The notes below the pieces were generated by a model, which made no database searches, was not told where the DNA came from, and saw only the letters and a program-made list of their open reading frames with translations. Both the position numbers and the translations under genes were made by a program. A DNA stretch of 8,214 bases from Lachnospiraceae bacterium (GTDB taxonomy: Bacteria; Bacillota; Clostridia; Lachnospirales; Lachnospiraceae), in the NCBI GenBank assembly GCA_900768755.1, contig CAAGDV010000004.1, forward strand, positions 1 through 8,214, written 5' to 3'. Shown piece by piece: positions 1 to 6,475 of the stretch (within the stretch, counting starts at the first letter, position 1; each line of letters opens with the position of its first letter).

Positions 1-46
1 CACCTCGGACTCCCATGAAATGAAGCATTTCATTCCGTCCTCGGTG
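1..46. repeat. Imperfect hairpin 1 at left edge
   Basis: Bases 15-22 (ATGAAATG) and 26-33 (CATTTCAT) are a perfect 8-bp inverted repeat around AAG. Farther out, CACC..GGAC at 1-10 faces GTCC..GGTG at 37-46, with a TC/TC internal mismatch between the two 4-bp helices. No T-run follows, so it does not look like a simple terminator. The element may continue left of the window. Its function is unknown; it could be a structured RNA or a palindromic repeat. Confidence 0.5.
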
Positions 47-60
47 TCCGGCGTGCCAAG

Positions 61-106
61 CAGTACCCAATACTCCTTCGTGCAGGCACGAGAGTATTCG
101 GTACTG
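61..106. repeat. Imperfect hairpin 2
   Basis: CAGTACC (61-67) pairs with GGTACTG (100-106). After a C/C mismatch, AATACT (69-74) pairs with AGTATT (93-98), and CGTG (79-82) pairs with CACG (87-90) around a CAGG loop. A three-base bulge separates the inner helices. It spans 46 bases like hairpin 1 and begins 14 bases after it. No T-run follows. Both strands read as open frames here, partly because of the symmetry, so coding potential is not informative. Confidence 0.6.
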
Positions 107-123
107 TTGCCACTTACATCATT

Positions 124-144
124 ATATAGTATTGCATACTATAT
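124..144. promoter_or_regulatory. Operator-like palindrome upstream of pspA
   Basis: ATATAGTAT (124-132) and ATACTATAT (136-144) form a perfect 9-bp inverted repeat around TGC. It lies about 23 bases upstream of the proposed pspA -35 box. The size, symmetry and AT-richness suit a dimeric repressor or activator, for example of the PadR or GntR type, but no such regulator gene is in the window, so the assignment is inference. Confidence 0.5.
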
Positions 145-166
145 GGCAAGAGAATTCAAAATGTTA

Positions 167-195
167 GTGACATTTAGTGGCTTTTGTGGTATCAT
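167..195 (+). promoter_or_regulatory. Probable sigma-A promoter of pspA
   Basis: GTGACA at 167-172 (5 of 6 to TTGACA) is separated by 17 bases from TATCAT at 190-195 (5 of 6 to TATAAT), which is preceded by TGG, an extended -10 signature. Transcription would start near 202, giving a leader of about 53 bases. That leader contains GTGCAC twice (206-211 and 219-224), able to pair around a 7-base loop just upstream of the ribosome binding site. Confidence 0.65.
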
Positions 196-254
196 TTTCT
201 GTAAGGTGCACAGAGTGAGTGCACAACGTATAATTAACGCGGAGGTATACGATA

Positions 255-932
255 ATGGGTATTATTTCAAGATTTAAGGACATTATGGCAGCTAATATCA
301 ATGCACTTTTGGACAAGTGCGAGGATCCGGAGAAGATGATTGATCAGTATATGAGAAATCTTGAGAGCGACCTTGGCAAGGTTAAGTCAGAGACCGCAGC
401 CGTTATGGCAGATGAGACAAGAGCCAAGAGAGAGCTTGACGAGTGCACGGCTGAGATTGATAAGCTTCAGGCATATGCCGAGAGAGCTGTTCAGGCAGGC
501 AATGATGATGACGCAAGAGCATTCCTTACCAAGAAGCAGACACTTCTCACCAAGCAGCAGGCTTTGGAGCAGACATATGCTCTCGCTAAGGACAATGCAA
601 GCAAGATGAGACAGATGCATGATAAGCTGGTTAACGATATCAGTGAGCTCAGCGTAAGAAGAGATACAATCAAGGCTAAGATGAGAGTTGCCAAGGCTCA
701 GCAGACAGTCAATAAGATCGGTTCCAACATGACAGGAGCACAGGAGAATCTGTCAGCATTCAGCAAGATGGAGGCTAAGGCTGACAAGATGCTTGATGAG
801 GCTAATGCAATGGCAGAACTCAATACATCAGGTCAGGAGAGCACGATTGAGAGTCTTGAGGCGAAGTACAAAGTATCTTCACCTGCTGTTGATGACGAAC
901 TTGCAGCAATCAAGGCTAAGATGGGCATGTAA
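255..932 (+). CDS. pspA: PspA/IM30 family phage-shock protein A
   Basis: 225 residues, the usual length of PspA/IM30/Vipp1 proteins. These are ESCRT-III-like membrane-remodelling proteins that bind stressed or damaged cytoplasmic membrane and protect the proton gradient. The N-terminal residues (MGIISRFKDIMAANINALLD) fit the membrane-binding amphipathic helix, followed by the family-typical DPEKMIDQYMRNLE stretch. The rest is a long, charged, almost Cys-free alpha-helical coiled coil rich in Lys, Glu, Ala and Gln. The start is fixed by GGAGG at 241-245, nine bases upstream of ATG. In Bacillus the homologue YdjF sits in an operon with the SPFH protein YdjI; here an SPFH gene follows after 80 bases, supporting a shared envelope-stress role. 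No PspF or PspB/C homologue is visible in the window. The palindrome at 124-144 may control expression. Confidence 0.93.
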   Translation: MGIISRFKDIMAANINALLDKCEDPEKMIDQYMRNLESDLGKVKSETAAVMADETRAKRELDECTAEIDKLQAYAERAVQAGNDDDARAFLTKKQTLLTKQQALEQTYALAKDNASKMRQMHDKLVNDISELSVRRDTIKAKMRVAKAQQTVNKIGSNMTGAQENLSAFSKMEAKADKMLDEANAMAELNTSGQESTIESLEAKYKVSSPAVDDELAAIKAKMGM

Positions 933-964
933 TTTTTGCCCTGACAGAAAGTAATGTAATCGTA

Positions 965-993
965 GAGGGTGTCTCTTAGGGGGCACCTTCTTT
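965..993 (+). terminator. Weak terminator or attenuator between pspA and the SPFH gene
   Basis: GAGGGTGTC (965-973) pairs with GGCACCTTC (982-990) as a 9-bp stem with two G-T pairs and an 8-base loop, followed only by TTT. The short T-run suggests partial termination, which would lower expression of the downstream SPFH and pcrA genes relative to pspA. Confidence 0.5.
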
Positions 994-1012
994 AATATCC
1001 GAGGTAGAAGAT

Positions 1013-1672
1013 ATGGGTTTTTTTAAAAAACAGATGGCCAATATTATCGAGTGGGAAGAGAAAGACGAGGGTGTTATTTTTTGGAAGTGGAATGACAACC
1101 AGATTAAGAAGGGCAGTATTCTGATAATCAGACCGGGTCAGGATGCGGTTTTTATGATTGACGGGCGCATAGAGGGAATATTTGAGGACGAGGGAAGATA
1201 TGATGTGGAGTCCCAGATTATTCCGTTCCTCTCAAGCCTTAAGGGTGCCAGATTTGGTTTTAACAGCGGTGTGCGTGCTGAGGTTATTTTTGTAAATACC
1301 CGGAATATCGGTGTGAAATGGGGAACAAAGGGACCGGTTACAATACCGTCTGACAGCAATCCGGATGGGCTTCTTATCAGGGCGTTCGGTTCATTTGAAT
1401 GCAGGGTGTCCGATTATGTGGCGCTTATCGATACGGTGGCAGGTATTCAGGATACATATACCGTGGATGATTTGAAGGATAAGATTTCGGCGGAGCTTGA
1501 CCAGCTGCTTATGAAGTGGATTTGCAGGGAAGGAACGGATATTTTTAACCTTCAGCAGAATGCTGACGGTATTGCCGCCGGAATTAAGCAGGACCTTGAC
1601 ATGAAGTTGTTCAAATCGGGAATTACAATCACTAATTTTACTATCTCTAATTTCAGTTACCCTGACAGATAG
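1013..1672 (+). CDS. Short SPFH-domain protein (YdjI / virion-core-like family)
   Basis: 219 residues resembling the N-terminal two thirds of YdjI-type SPFH (band 7) proteins. It has the family opening in which the protein begins with an IEWEEKDEGVIFWKW-like segment, then a beta-rich SPFH core (about residues 25-150) and a helical part ending in ITNFTISNFSYPDR. These proteins associate with membranes and, in Bacillus, act with PspA. YdjI relatives are normally above 300 residues, with a glycine-rich linker and often a zinc ribbon after the point where this one stops. Here the TAG is followed 15 bases later by the pcrA start, so there is no room for the missing part and no out-of-frame remnant. 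Start: GAGG at 1001-1004, eight bases before ATG. It may be a natural short form or a deletion product. Confidence 0.82.
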   Translation: MGFFKKQMANIIEWEEKDEGVIFWKWNDNQIKKGSILIIRPGQDAVFMIDGRIEGIFEDEGRYDVESQIIPFLSSLKGARFGFNSGVRAEVIFVNTRNIGVKWGTKGPVTIPSDSNPDGLLIRAFGSFECRVSDYVALIDTVAGIQDTYTVDDLKDKISAELDQLLMKWICREGTDIFNLQQNADGIAAGIKQDLDMKLFKSGITITNFTISNFSYPDR

Positions 1673-1687
1673 GAAAGGATAAATATT

Positions 1688-3934
1688 TTGGAAGAATTAT
1701 TGGAAAGACTTAATGAGCCGCAGCGGCAGGCAGTTATGCAGACGGAGGGACCGTTGCTTCTGCTTGCCGGTGCAGGTTCGGGTAAGACCCGTGTGATAAC
1801 GCACAGAATAGCATATCTGATTGATGAATTGGGCGTTAATTCATACAATATACTTGCCATTACTTTTACCAACAAGGCGGCAAAAGAGATGCGTGAGAGG
1901 GTTGATGCACTGGTGGGCTTCGGAGCGGATGCTGCGTGGATAATGACCTTTCACGCCTGTTGTGTCCGGATTCTGAGACGTTTTATTGACAGAATCGGCT
2001 ATGATACCAATTTTACAATATATGATACTGACGACCAGAAGAGTGTCATGAAGGACATTCTTAAAAGAATGTCGATTGATACCAAAATATATAAAGAGAA
2101 GATGTTTCTCTCAAGAATCTCGGCTGCAAAGGATAACATGCAAAGCCCCGACGATATGTACGCCGCCTCGGGAACACGTTATGAGGATATCCGGGTGGCG
2201 GAGGTGTACAGGGAATATCAGGAGCAGCTCCGCAAAAACAACGCTGTGGATTTTGATGATATTATCAATCTGACGGTTGAACTTTTCAATAAGGATTCCG
2301 AGGCTTTGAATGTATTCCGGGAGCGTTTCAAATACATTATGGTGGATGAGTATCAGGATACCAACACGGCGCAGTTTCAGCTCATCAGACTTTTGGCGTC
2401 AGGGCACAGAAATCTGTGCGTGGTCGGTGATGATGACCAGTCAATCTATCGTTTCCGCGGCGCCAACATAATGAATATTCTCAATTTTGAGGAATATTTC
2501 CCGGATGCCACGGTTATAAAGCTTGAGCAGAATTACCGCTCGACGCAGAATATTCTTAATGCGGCCAACTCCGTTGTGCATAACAATACGGGTCGCAAGG
2601 ACAAAAAACTCTGGACCGAGGCGGGGGCCGGGGACAAAATAGCTTTCAATCTGTATGAAAACGGATACTCCGAGGCCACGGGAATAGCCCTTGACATTGA
2701 GCATAATATTAATCAGGGATACAACTACAATGACTGCGCCGTGCTGTACAGGACCAACGCCCAGTCGCGCGCACTTGAGGAGAAACTCCTGTGCAACAAC
2801 ATCCCGTACCGGATTTACGGAGGCATCAACTTCTATGCCAGACGAGAGATTAAGGACATCCTGGCTTACCTTAAGACGATTGACAACGGCAGGGACGATA
2901 TCTCCGTAATGCGTATTCTCAATGTGCCGAAGAGAGGAATCGGGGCAGTAACGGTTGACAGAATCTCGGCATACGCCTATGAATATGACTGTACTTTTTT
3001 TGACGCGCTTATGCGGGTTGAAGAGATACCGACAGTCAGCAAGGCTGCCAAAAAGATTACGCCTTTTGTCGATATGATTAGGGTGTTCCGCTCTAAGTCA
3101 AAGGAACTGTCGGTGTCAAAACTCATTGCGGATATCGTTGAGACAATAGAATATTATGATTATCTCGCGGACAACGATACCCCCGAGGAGGTGGAGGAAC
3201 GCCGCTCCAATATAGAGGAACTCATCTCCAAGGCGGTTACATATGAGGAATCGGCGGACGAGCCGACTTTGTACGGTTTCCTTGAAGAAGTTGCGCTGGT
3301 TGCAGACATTGATAATATGGACTCGGAGAGCAATGTAGTGTCTTTGATGACGCTTCACAGCGCCAAAGGTCTGGAATTCCCGATTGTCTACATTGCGGGC
3401 ATGGAGGAAGGTCTTTTCCCAAGCTACATGGCAATCTCGGGCGGTGAATTGGAAGATATAGAAGAGGAGCGCCGCCTGTGCTATGTGGGAATCACCAGAG
3501 CGATGAAGAAACTGACATTGAGTGCTGCGAGAATGCGCATGATACGCGGCGAGAACCAGATGAACAAGCCCTCGCGTTTTGTGAAGGAGATTCCCGATGA
3601 GTATATCATTGCCGGCGAGGAGAATGAAGGATACAGGCGCAAAAGCTCTTTTGACGATTCTTTTAGCGAGTTCAAAAAAAGCCCATTTACGTATACCTCG
3701 TATCAGAAAACCACGCTTTCCGATACTGTTTTTGACAAGGAAAAGCCCGCGGCACCGGCCTCCATGGACGAGCTTGGATATGAATTGGGAGACCGCGTGA
3801 ACCACATCAAATTCGGTGACGGAACGGTTACTGACATTGTGTACGGCGGAAGAGATTATGAGATAACGGTTAATTTTGACAAGGCCGGCAACAAAAAAAT
3901 GTTCGCCTCTTTCGCAAAATTAAAGAGAATATAA
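1688..3934 (+). CDS. pcrA: ATP-dependent DNA helicase PcrA (UvrD/Rep family, SF1A)
   Basis: 748 residues, full length for PcrA, a 3'-5' DNA helicase used in nucleotide-excision repair, replication restart and displacement of RNA polymerase and RecA. All SF1A motifs are present: Q-motif Gln14, Walker A AGAGSGKT (27-34), motif Ia TFTNKAA (59-65), Walker B VDEYQDT (219-225), motif III GDDDQSIYRFRGA (247-259), motif IV QNYRST (281-286), motif V SLMTLHSAKGLE (552-563) and motif VI with Arg604 in YVGITR (599-604). Residues about 700-748 (LGDRVNHIKFGDGTV...) are the Tudor-like C-terminal domain that contacts RNA polymerase. The start is TTG: it is preceded by AGGAAAGGA at 1671-1679 with eight bases of spacing, and the family N-terminus (LNEPQRQAV) begins right after it, while the next ATG (residue 17) would remove that motif. 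It lies 15 bases after the SPFH gene and is likely co-transcribed. No clear terminator follows. Confidence 0.97.
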   Translation: MEELLERLNEPQRQAVMQTEGPLLLLAGAGSGKTRVITHRIAYLIDELGVNSYNILAITFTNKAAKEMRERVDALVGFGADAAWIMTFHACCVRILRRFIDRIGYDTNFTIYDTDDQKSVMKDILKRMSIDTKIYKEKMFLSRISAAKDNMQSPDDMYAASGTRYEDIRVAEVYREYQEQLRKNNAVDFDDIINLTVELFNKDSEALNVFRERFKYIMVDEYQDTNTAQFQLIRLLASGHRNLCVVGDDDQSIYRFRGANIMNILNFEEYFPDATVIKLEQNYRSTQNILNAANSVVHNNTGRKDKKLWTEAGAGDKIAFNLYENGYSEATGIALDIEHNINQGYNYNDCAVLYRTNAQSRALEEKLLCNNIPYRIYGGINFYARREIKDILAYLKTIDNGRDDISVMRILNVPKRGIGAVTVDRISAYAYEYDCTFFDALMRVEEIPTVSKAAKKITPFVDMIRVFRSKSKELSVSKLIADIVETIEYYDYLADNDTPEEVEERRSNIEELISKAVTYEESADEPTLYGFLEEVALVADIDNMDSESNVVSLMTLHSAKGLEFPIVYIAGMEEGLFPSYMAISGGELEDIEEERRLCYVGITRAMKKLTLSAARMRMIRGENQMNKPSRFVKEIPDEYIIAGEENEGYRRKSSFDDSFSEFKKSPFTYTSYQKTTLSDTVFDKEKPAAPASMDELGYELGDRVNHIKFGDGTVTDIVYGGRDYEITVNFDKAGNKKMFASFAKLKRI

Positions 3935-3939
3935 AAATG

Positions 3940-3970
3940 TGTGGTAAAAAAGCTGTATTTGTGGTAAAAT
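3940..3970 (+). promoter_or_regulatory. Probable promoter with TGTGGTAAAA direct repeat
   Basis: TGTGGTAAAA occurs at 3940-3949 and again at 3960-3969, exactly 20 bases apart. The second copy forms an extended -10 element, TGG TAAAAT, with TAAAAT at 3965-3970; the -35 position (3942-3947, TGGTAA) is weak and lies in the first copy. The promoter would serve the membrane-protein/rlmD unit. The first copy could be a regulator site or a second, poorer -10. Confidence 0.5.
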
Positions 3971-4018
3971 AATTCACAGATAATGTTTGTTGTATCTTGG
4001 GTACAGAAAGGAAAGAGT

Positions 4019-4297
4019 ATGAAGAAATTATCAGATTTTATTTCTACAAGCAAGTTATTTGAGTATATCAAGAATGCACCGGTGGAAGTCGAAGAGGAAC
4101 CGGTAGAGGAATGCAAGGGAAAGAACACGTTGCTTAAGGTGTTCGCTGTGGTTGGCGTTGTTGCTGCCGTAGCCGGAGCTGCATATGCATTATACAGGTA
4201 TTTCAAGCCTGATTTCCTTGAGGATTACGAGGAAGATTTCGACGACGATTACGAGGACGACTTCGACGCTGTTTCGGAAGCTGGCGACGAGGAGTAA
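4019..4297 (+). CDS. Small single-pass membrane protein with acidic aromatic-repeat tail
   Basis: 92 residues, family not recognised. Residues 1-36 are hydrophilic with a Glu cluster (EVEEEPVEE); 39-59 form one hydrophobic helix rich in Val and Ala; 65-92 are strikingly acidic, with 17 Asp/Glu in 28 positions and aromatic residues every fourth position (Tyr70, Phe74, Tyr78, Phe82). A tandem 24-base duplication encodes this tail. There is no signal-peptidase site pattern, so it is probably a bitopic protein; the basic RYFK after the helix suggests the acidic tail is cytoplasmic, but orientation is uncertain. The ATG at 4019 is preferred over an in-frame ATG at 3983 because AAAGGAAAG sits just upstream (4006-4014). 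The next gene begins four bases after its stop, so the two are translationally linked. Confidence 0.75.
   Translation: MKKLSDFISTSKLFEYIKNAPVEVEEEPVEECKGKNTLLKVFAVVGVVAAVAGAAYALYRYFKPDFLEDYEEDFDDDYEDDFDAVSEAGDEE
4220..4267 (+). repeat. 24-base tandem duplication coding the acidic tail
   Basis: Bases 4220-4243 and 4244-4267 are the same eight-codon unit (Glu/Asp-Asp-Tyr-Glu-Glu/Asp-Asp-Phe-Asp), identical at 21 of 24 positions by hand comparison. It lies wholly inside the 92-residue membrane protein gene and keeps the frame. Confidence 0.85.
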
Positions 4298-4301
4298 TCT
4301 G

Positions 4302-4682
4302 ATGAATAGGGCGAGACGGGAATTTATTCAGGTCATCGTCGGTGTAATAATGATTATAACGGGCTTAGGTCTGTTTTTGTCCAAGGCAAAAGTGTATTCG
4401 GCATTTCTGGAATCCAGCGGTATCTGGCATTGGTGGTTAGTCTTCATTGCCATAATCCCGCTGATTGCCGGAATTGTTCTGATGATAATCAGACCACATC
4501 ACACCCTCTCAAAGATTATTGCAGCAGCAGGGGTTCTGGTGGTTCTTCTGGCTGTATTTCTCAGTCTCACTATTGTTATTGTGAAACCGGTGACGACTAC
4601 AGAATGGGTTATTTACGGAATTCTGATAATCGGCGGACTGATTATCAGTTCATCCGCCTTACTACTAGGCAGAAAGAAATAG
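4302..4682 (+). CDS. Four-helix integral membrane protein, unknown function
   Basis: 126 residues with four hydrophobic helices at about 9-26, 44-64, 70-93 and 102-122, short polar loops, a basic N-terminus (MNRARR) and a basic C-terminus (GRKK), consistent with both ends in the cytoplasm. No catalytic motif is visible and I do not recognise the family. The start is fixed by GAGGAG at 4289-4294, seven bases before ATG, inside the end of the previous gene; a longer in-frame reading from 4185 would overlap that gene by more than 100 bases and begins with polar, non-conserved-looking sequence. It lies 4 bases after the acidic-tail protein and 11 before rlmD, so all three are likely one operon. 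The two small membrane proteins may form a complex (inference). Confidence 0.8.
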   Translation: MNRARREFIQVIVGVIMIITGLGLFLSKAKVYSAFLESSGIWHWWLVFIAIIPLIAGIVLMIIRPHHTLSKIIAAAGVLVVLLAVFLSLTIVIVKPVTTTEWVIYGILIIGGLIISSSALLLGRKK

Positions 4683-4693
4683 GATATTTTGAC

Positions 4694-6097
4694 ATGAAGA
4701 AAGGTCAGACATACATAGGGAAGGTATCAGAGGTACGTTTCCCGAACAGAGGCATTGTAACCTGTGAGGACGGGGAGGCAATGGTTAAGAATGTGATTCC
4801 GGGTCAGACGGTTGAATTTGTCGCAGGACGAAAGAAATCCGGAATGTGTGAAGGAAGGCTCCTTTCAATCATTGAGCAATCTATTTTAGAGGATAGCAGT
4901 AACTGCTGTCCTCATTTTGGTGTATGCGGGGGCTGCTCATACCAGAGCATGTCCTATGCCAACCAGCTGGAGCTCAAAAAAACACAGGTTCTAAAGCTGC
5001 TTCAATCGGTGGCGGATACTTTTGAATTTGAGGGGATAATAGGAAGTCCCGCAGAGCAGGGCTATCGCAACAAAATGGAGTTCAGCTTCGGAGATGAGTG
5101 CATGGGCGGAGAACTGGCACTCGGAATGCACCGCCGGGGCAGCTTCTACGACATAGTCAATGTTTCGCAGTGCCATATTGTGGACAGCGATTTTCGCATG
5201 ATTCTTTCGGCAACGCTGGATTTTTTCAGTAATGAAGGTCTCCCATTTTATCACAAAATGAAACACACGGGCTTTCTCAGGCACCTTTTGGTTAGAAAAG
5301 GAATCAAAACCGGCGAGCTCATGGTTGATATCGTGACTACAACCCAACACGATTACGATTTCAAACGATATACGGACATGCTTTGCGCGCTGCCGCTTGC
5401 GGGCAGTCTTGTCAGCGTGCTTCACACGGAGAACGATTCGCTTTCGGATGTTGTATGCAATGACAGGACCTATGTTTTGCACGGCAGGGATTATATATAC
5501 GAGGAGCTTTTGGAACTCCGTTTCAAAATAACACCGTTCTCATTTTTTCAGACCAACACTCTGGGCGCGGAGGTGCTTTATGCAAAGGTTGCGGAGTATG
5601 CGGGAAACTGCGACAACAAGGTGATTTTTGACCTCTACAGCGGCACCGGAACAATCGCCCAGATTCTCGCCGCCCGTGCAACGGGTACACGCGTGGTGGG
5701 TGTGGAGATTGTGCCGGAGGCGGTCGAGGCGGCCGTGCTTAACGCCTCGCTCAATAAAATCGGCAACTGCGATTTCATCTGCGGCGATGTGCTGAAGGTG
5801 GTGGGTGAGCTGACTGACAAACCTGATTTTATCATTCTGGACCCGCCCCGCGACGGAATCCATCCAAAGGCAATCGGACGCATTATTGATTTCGGCGTGG
5901 AAAATATTGTGTACGTCTCCTGCAAACCAACAAGTCTCGCACGCGACCTGGAGATACTTCAAGCACACGGCTATGTGGCAAAAAAGGTGTGCTGCGTAGA
6001 TATGTTCCCAGCAACCGCAAATGTTGAGACGGTATGTTTATTGTCCAAACTTCATGAAGCAAAGCATCATGTGAATGTGAAACTGGATATGGATTAG
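4694..6097 (+). CDS. rlmD: 23S rRNA (uracil-C5)-methyltransferase, RlmD/RlmCD (TrmA) family
   Basis: 467 residues. It transfers a methyl group from S-adenosylmethionine to C5 of uridine in 23S rRNA (U1939 in the RlmD type, U747 and U1939 in Gram-positive RlmCD); the sequence alone does not settle which. An N-terminal TRAM domain covers about 1-60. Cys72, Cys78, Cys81 and Cys160 give the spacing C-x5-C-x2-C-x78-C known for the [4Fe-4S] cluster of E. coli RumA. SAM-binding FDLYSGTG is at 312-319, DPPRDG at 383-388, catalytic Cys410 in YVSCKP and general base Glu445 in NVETVCLL, 35 residues apart as in RumA. ATG at 4694 follows AGGA at 4681-4684. The core is complete, but the C-terminus ends at a TAG (6095-6097) inside what is normally a longer tail in this lineage, and that tail continues in frame downstream. 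Confidence 0.95.
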   Translation: MKKGQTYIGKVSEVRFPNRGIVTCEDGEAMVKNVIPGQTVEFVAGRKKSGMCEGRLLSIIEQSILEDSSNCCPHFGVCGGCSYQSMSYANQLELKKTQVLKLLQSVADTFEFEGIIGSPAEQGYRNKMEFSFGDECMGGELALGMHRRGSFYDIVNVSQCHIVDSDFRMILSATLDFFSNEGLPFYHKMKHTGFLRHLLVRKGIKTGELMVDIVTTTQHDYDFKRYTDMLCALPLAGSLVSVLHTENDSLSDVVCNDRTYVLHGRDYIYEELLELRFKITPFSFFQTNTLGAEVLYAKVAEYAGNCDNKVIFDLYSGTGTIAQILAARATGTRVVGVEIVPEAVEAAVLNASLNKIGNCDFICGDVLKVVGELTDKPDFIILDPPRDGIHPKAIGRIIDFGVENIVYVSCKPTSLARDLEILQAHGYVAKKVCCVDMFPATANVETVCLLSKLHEAKHHVNVKLDMD

Positions 6098-6373
6098 ATG
6101 GATTTGACCAGAGCAGAGAGTAAGGCTACATATGAGGAGAATAAGAAGTATGTGGCTGAACATAATGAGGGGATGAAGGTATCTAATCTTTATATTGCAC
6201 AGGTGAAGAGAAAATGTGGAATTGAGTTGGGGGAGAATTATAATTTGCCTAAGTCGGAGGGCGCAAGAGGTCTAGTGGACCCCTGCTCTGCGCGGACCGA
6301 AGCGGTAGCGGAGACAGCTAGGCAGCCACAGTGTCTGCAGGAGAAAGAGGCTGCAATTATTGGAGGTTTGTAA
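6098..6373 (+). CDS. Detached C-terminal tail of the rRNA methyltransferase
   Basis: 91 codons in the same frame as rlmD, directly after its TAG, with ATG as the very next codon (TAGATG). From memory of Lachnospiraceae RlmD proteins, the chain KLDMD-E-MDLT..ESKATYEE...SNLYIAQVKRKCGIE...NYNLPKSE.A.QPQC..EKEAAI is normally continuous, so one base change (GAG to TAG) would explain the split. The reading is further altered: about 18 extra codons (6269-6322) separate KSEGAR from QPQC, and the end (IIGGL, then TAA) lacks the usual final residues. Codon use is more AT-rich than in the core. No ribosome binding site precedes the ATG, so it is either translated by reinitiation, or by stop read-through, or is decayed. 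Basic residues and one Cys pair suggest RNA contact, but its role is unknown. Confidence 0.6.
   Translation: MDLTRAESKATYEENKKYVAEHNEGMKVSNLYIAQVKRKCGIELGENYNLPKSEGARGLVDPCSARTEAVAETARQPQCLQEKEAAIIGGL
6269..6322 (+). repeat. In-frame palindromic insert in the methyltransferase tail
   Basis: About 54 bases (18 codons) absent from the tail as I recall it in relatives. The insert is GC-rich, bounded by CTAG at 6272-6275 and 6318-6321, and folds on itself: CTG/CAG, CTC/GAG, CGC/GCG and ACC/GGT pair between 6283 and 6317 with small bulges and a GAAGC apex. It adds residues beginning GLVDPCSART and keeps the frame. This recalls short palindromic elements that invade coding sequence, such as the Rickettsia palindromic element. 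Confidence 0.55.
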
Positions 6374-6375
6374 GA

Positions 6376-6404
6376 TTATTAAGGCTCACAGAGAGTAATA
6401 TAAT
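6376..6404 (+). promoter_or_regulatory. Possible promoter of the PRTase-DprA pair
   Basis: A perfect TATAAT at 6399-6404 lies 17 bases after a weak -35-like TTATTA (6376-6381). It is the only good -10 between the methyltransferase tail and the phosphoribosyltransferase frame, but the AT-rich context makes chance matches likely. Confidence 0.35.
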
Positions 6405-6475
6405 AATATTTATATGGTCATTGGGAAACCGGATTATCGCTAACTTGAAATTTTAAATTCCAGTGCAGAGGGGAA

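Noticed and set aside
1..138. Minus-strand open frame running off the left edge (reads ...EYWVLLGTPDTEDGMKCFISW...)
   Set aside because: It looks somewhat protein-like but has no start codon after the stop at 139-141 and overlaps hairpins that open several frames at once. It could be a remnant; not supportable as a gene.
20..277. 85-residue plus-strand open frame overlapping the pspA start
   Set aside because: It has no ribosome binding site, contains the hairpins and the pspA promoter, and overlaps pspA by 23 bases in another frame. The product resembles no family.
3116..3805. 229-residue minus-strand frame opposite pcrA
   Set aside because: It is fully antisense to conserved helicase motifs and the Tudor-like domain; a shadow of biased codon use.
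4430..4693. Extended N-terminus for the rRNA methyltransferase
   Set aside because: It would overlap the four-helix membrane protein in another frame and gives no family-like sequence. The TRAM domain starts at the ATG at 4694, which has a good upstream AGGA.
4991..5968. Minus-strand frames of 163 and 142 residues opposite rlmD
   Set aside because: They are antisense to the conserved Fe-S, SAM-binding and catalytic segments, with no recognisable product or start signals.
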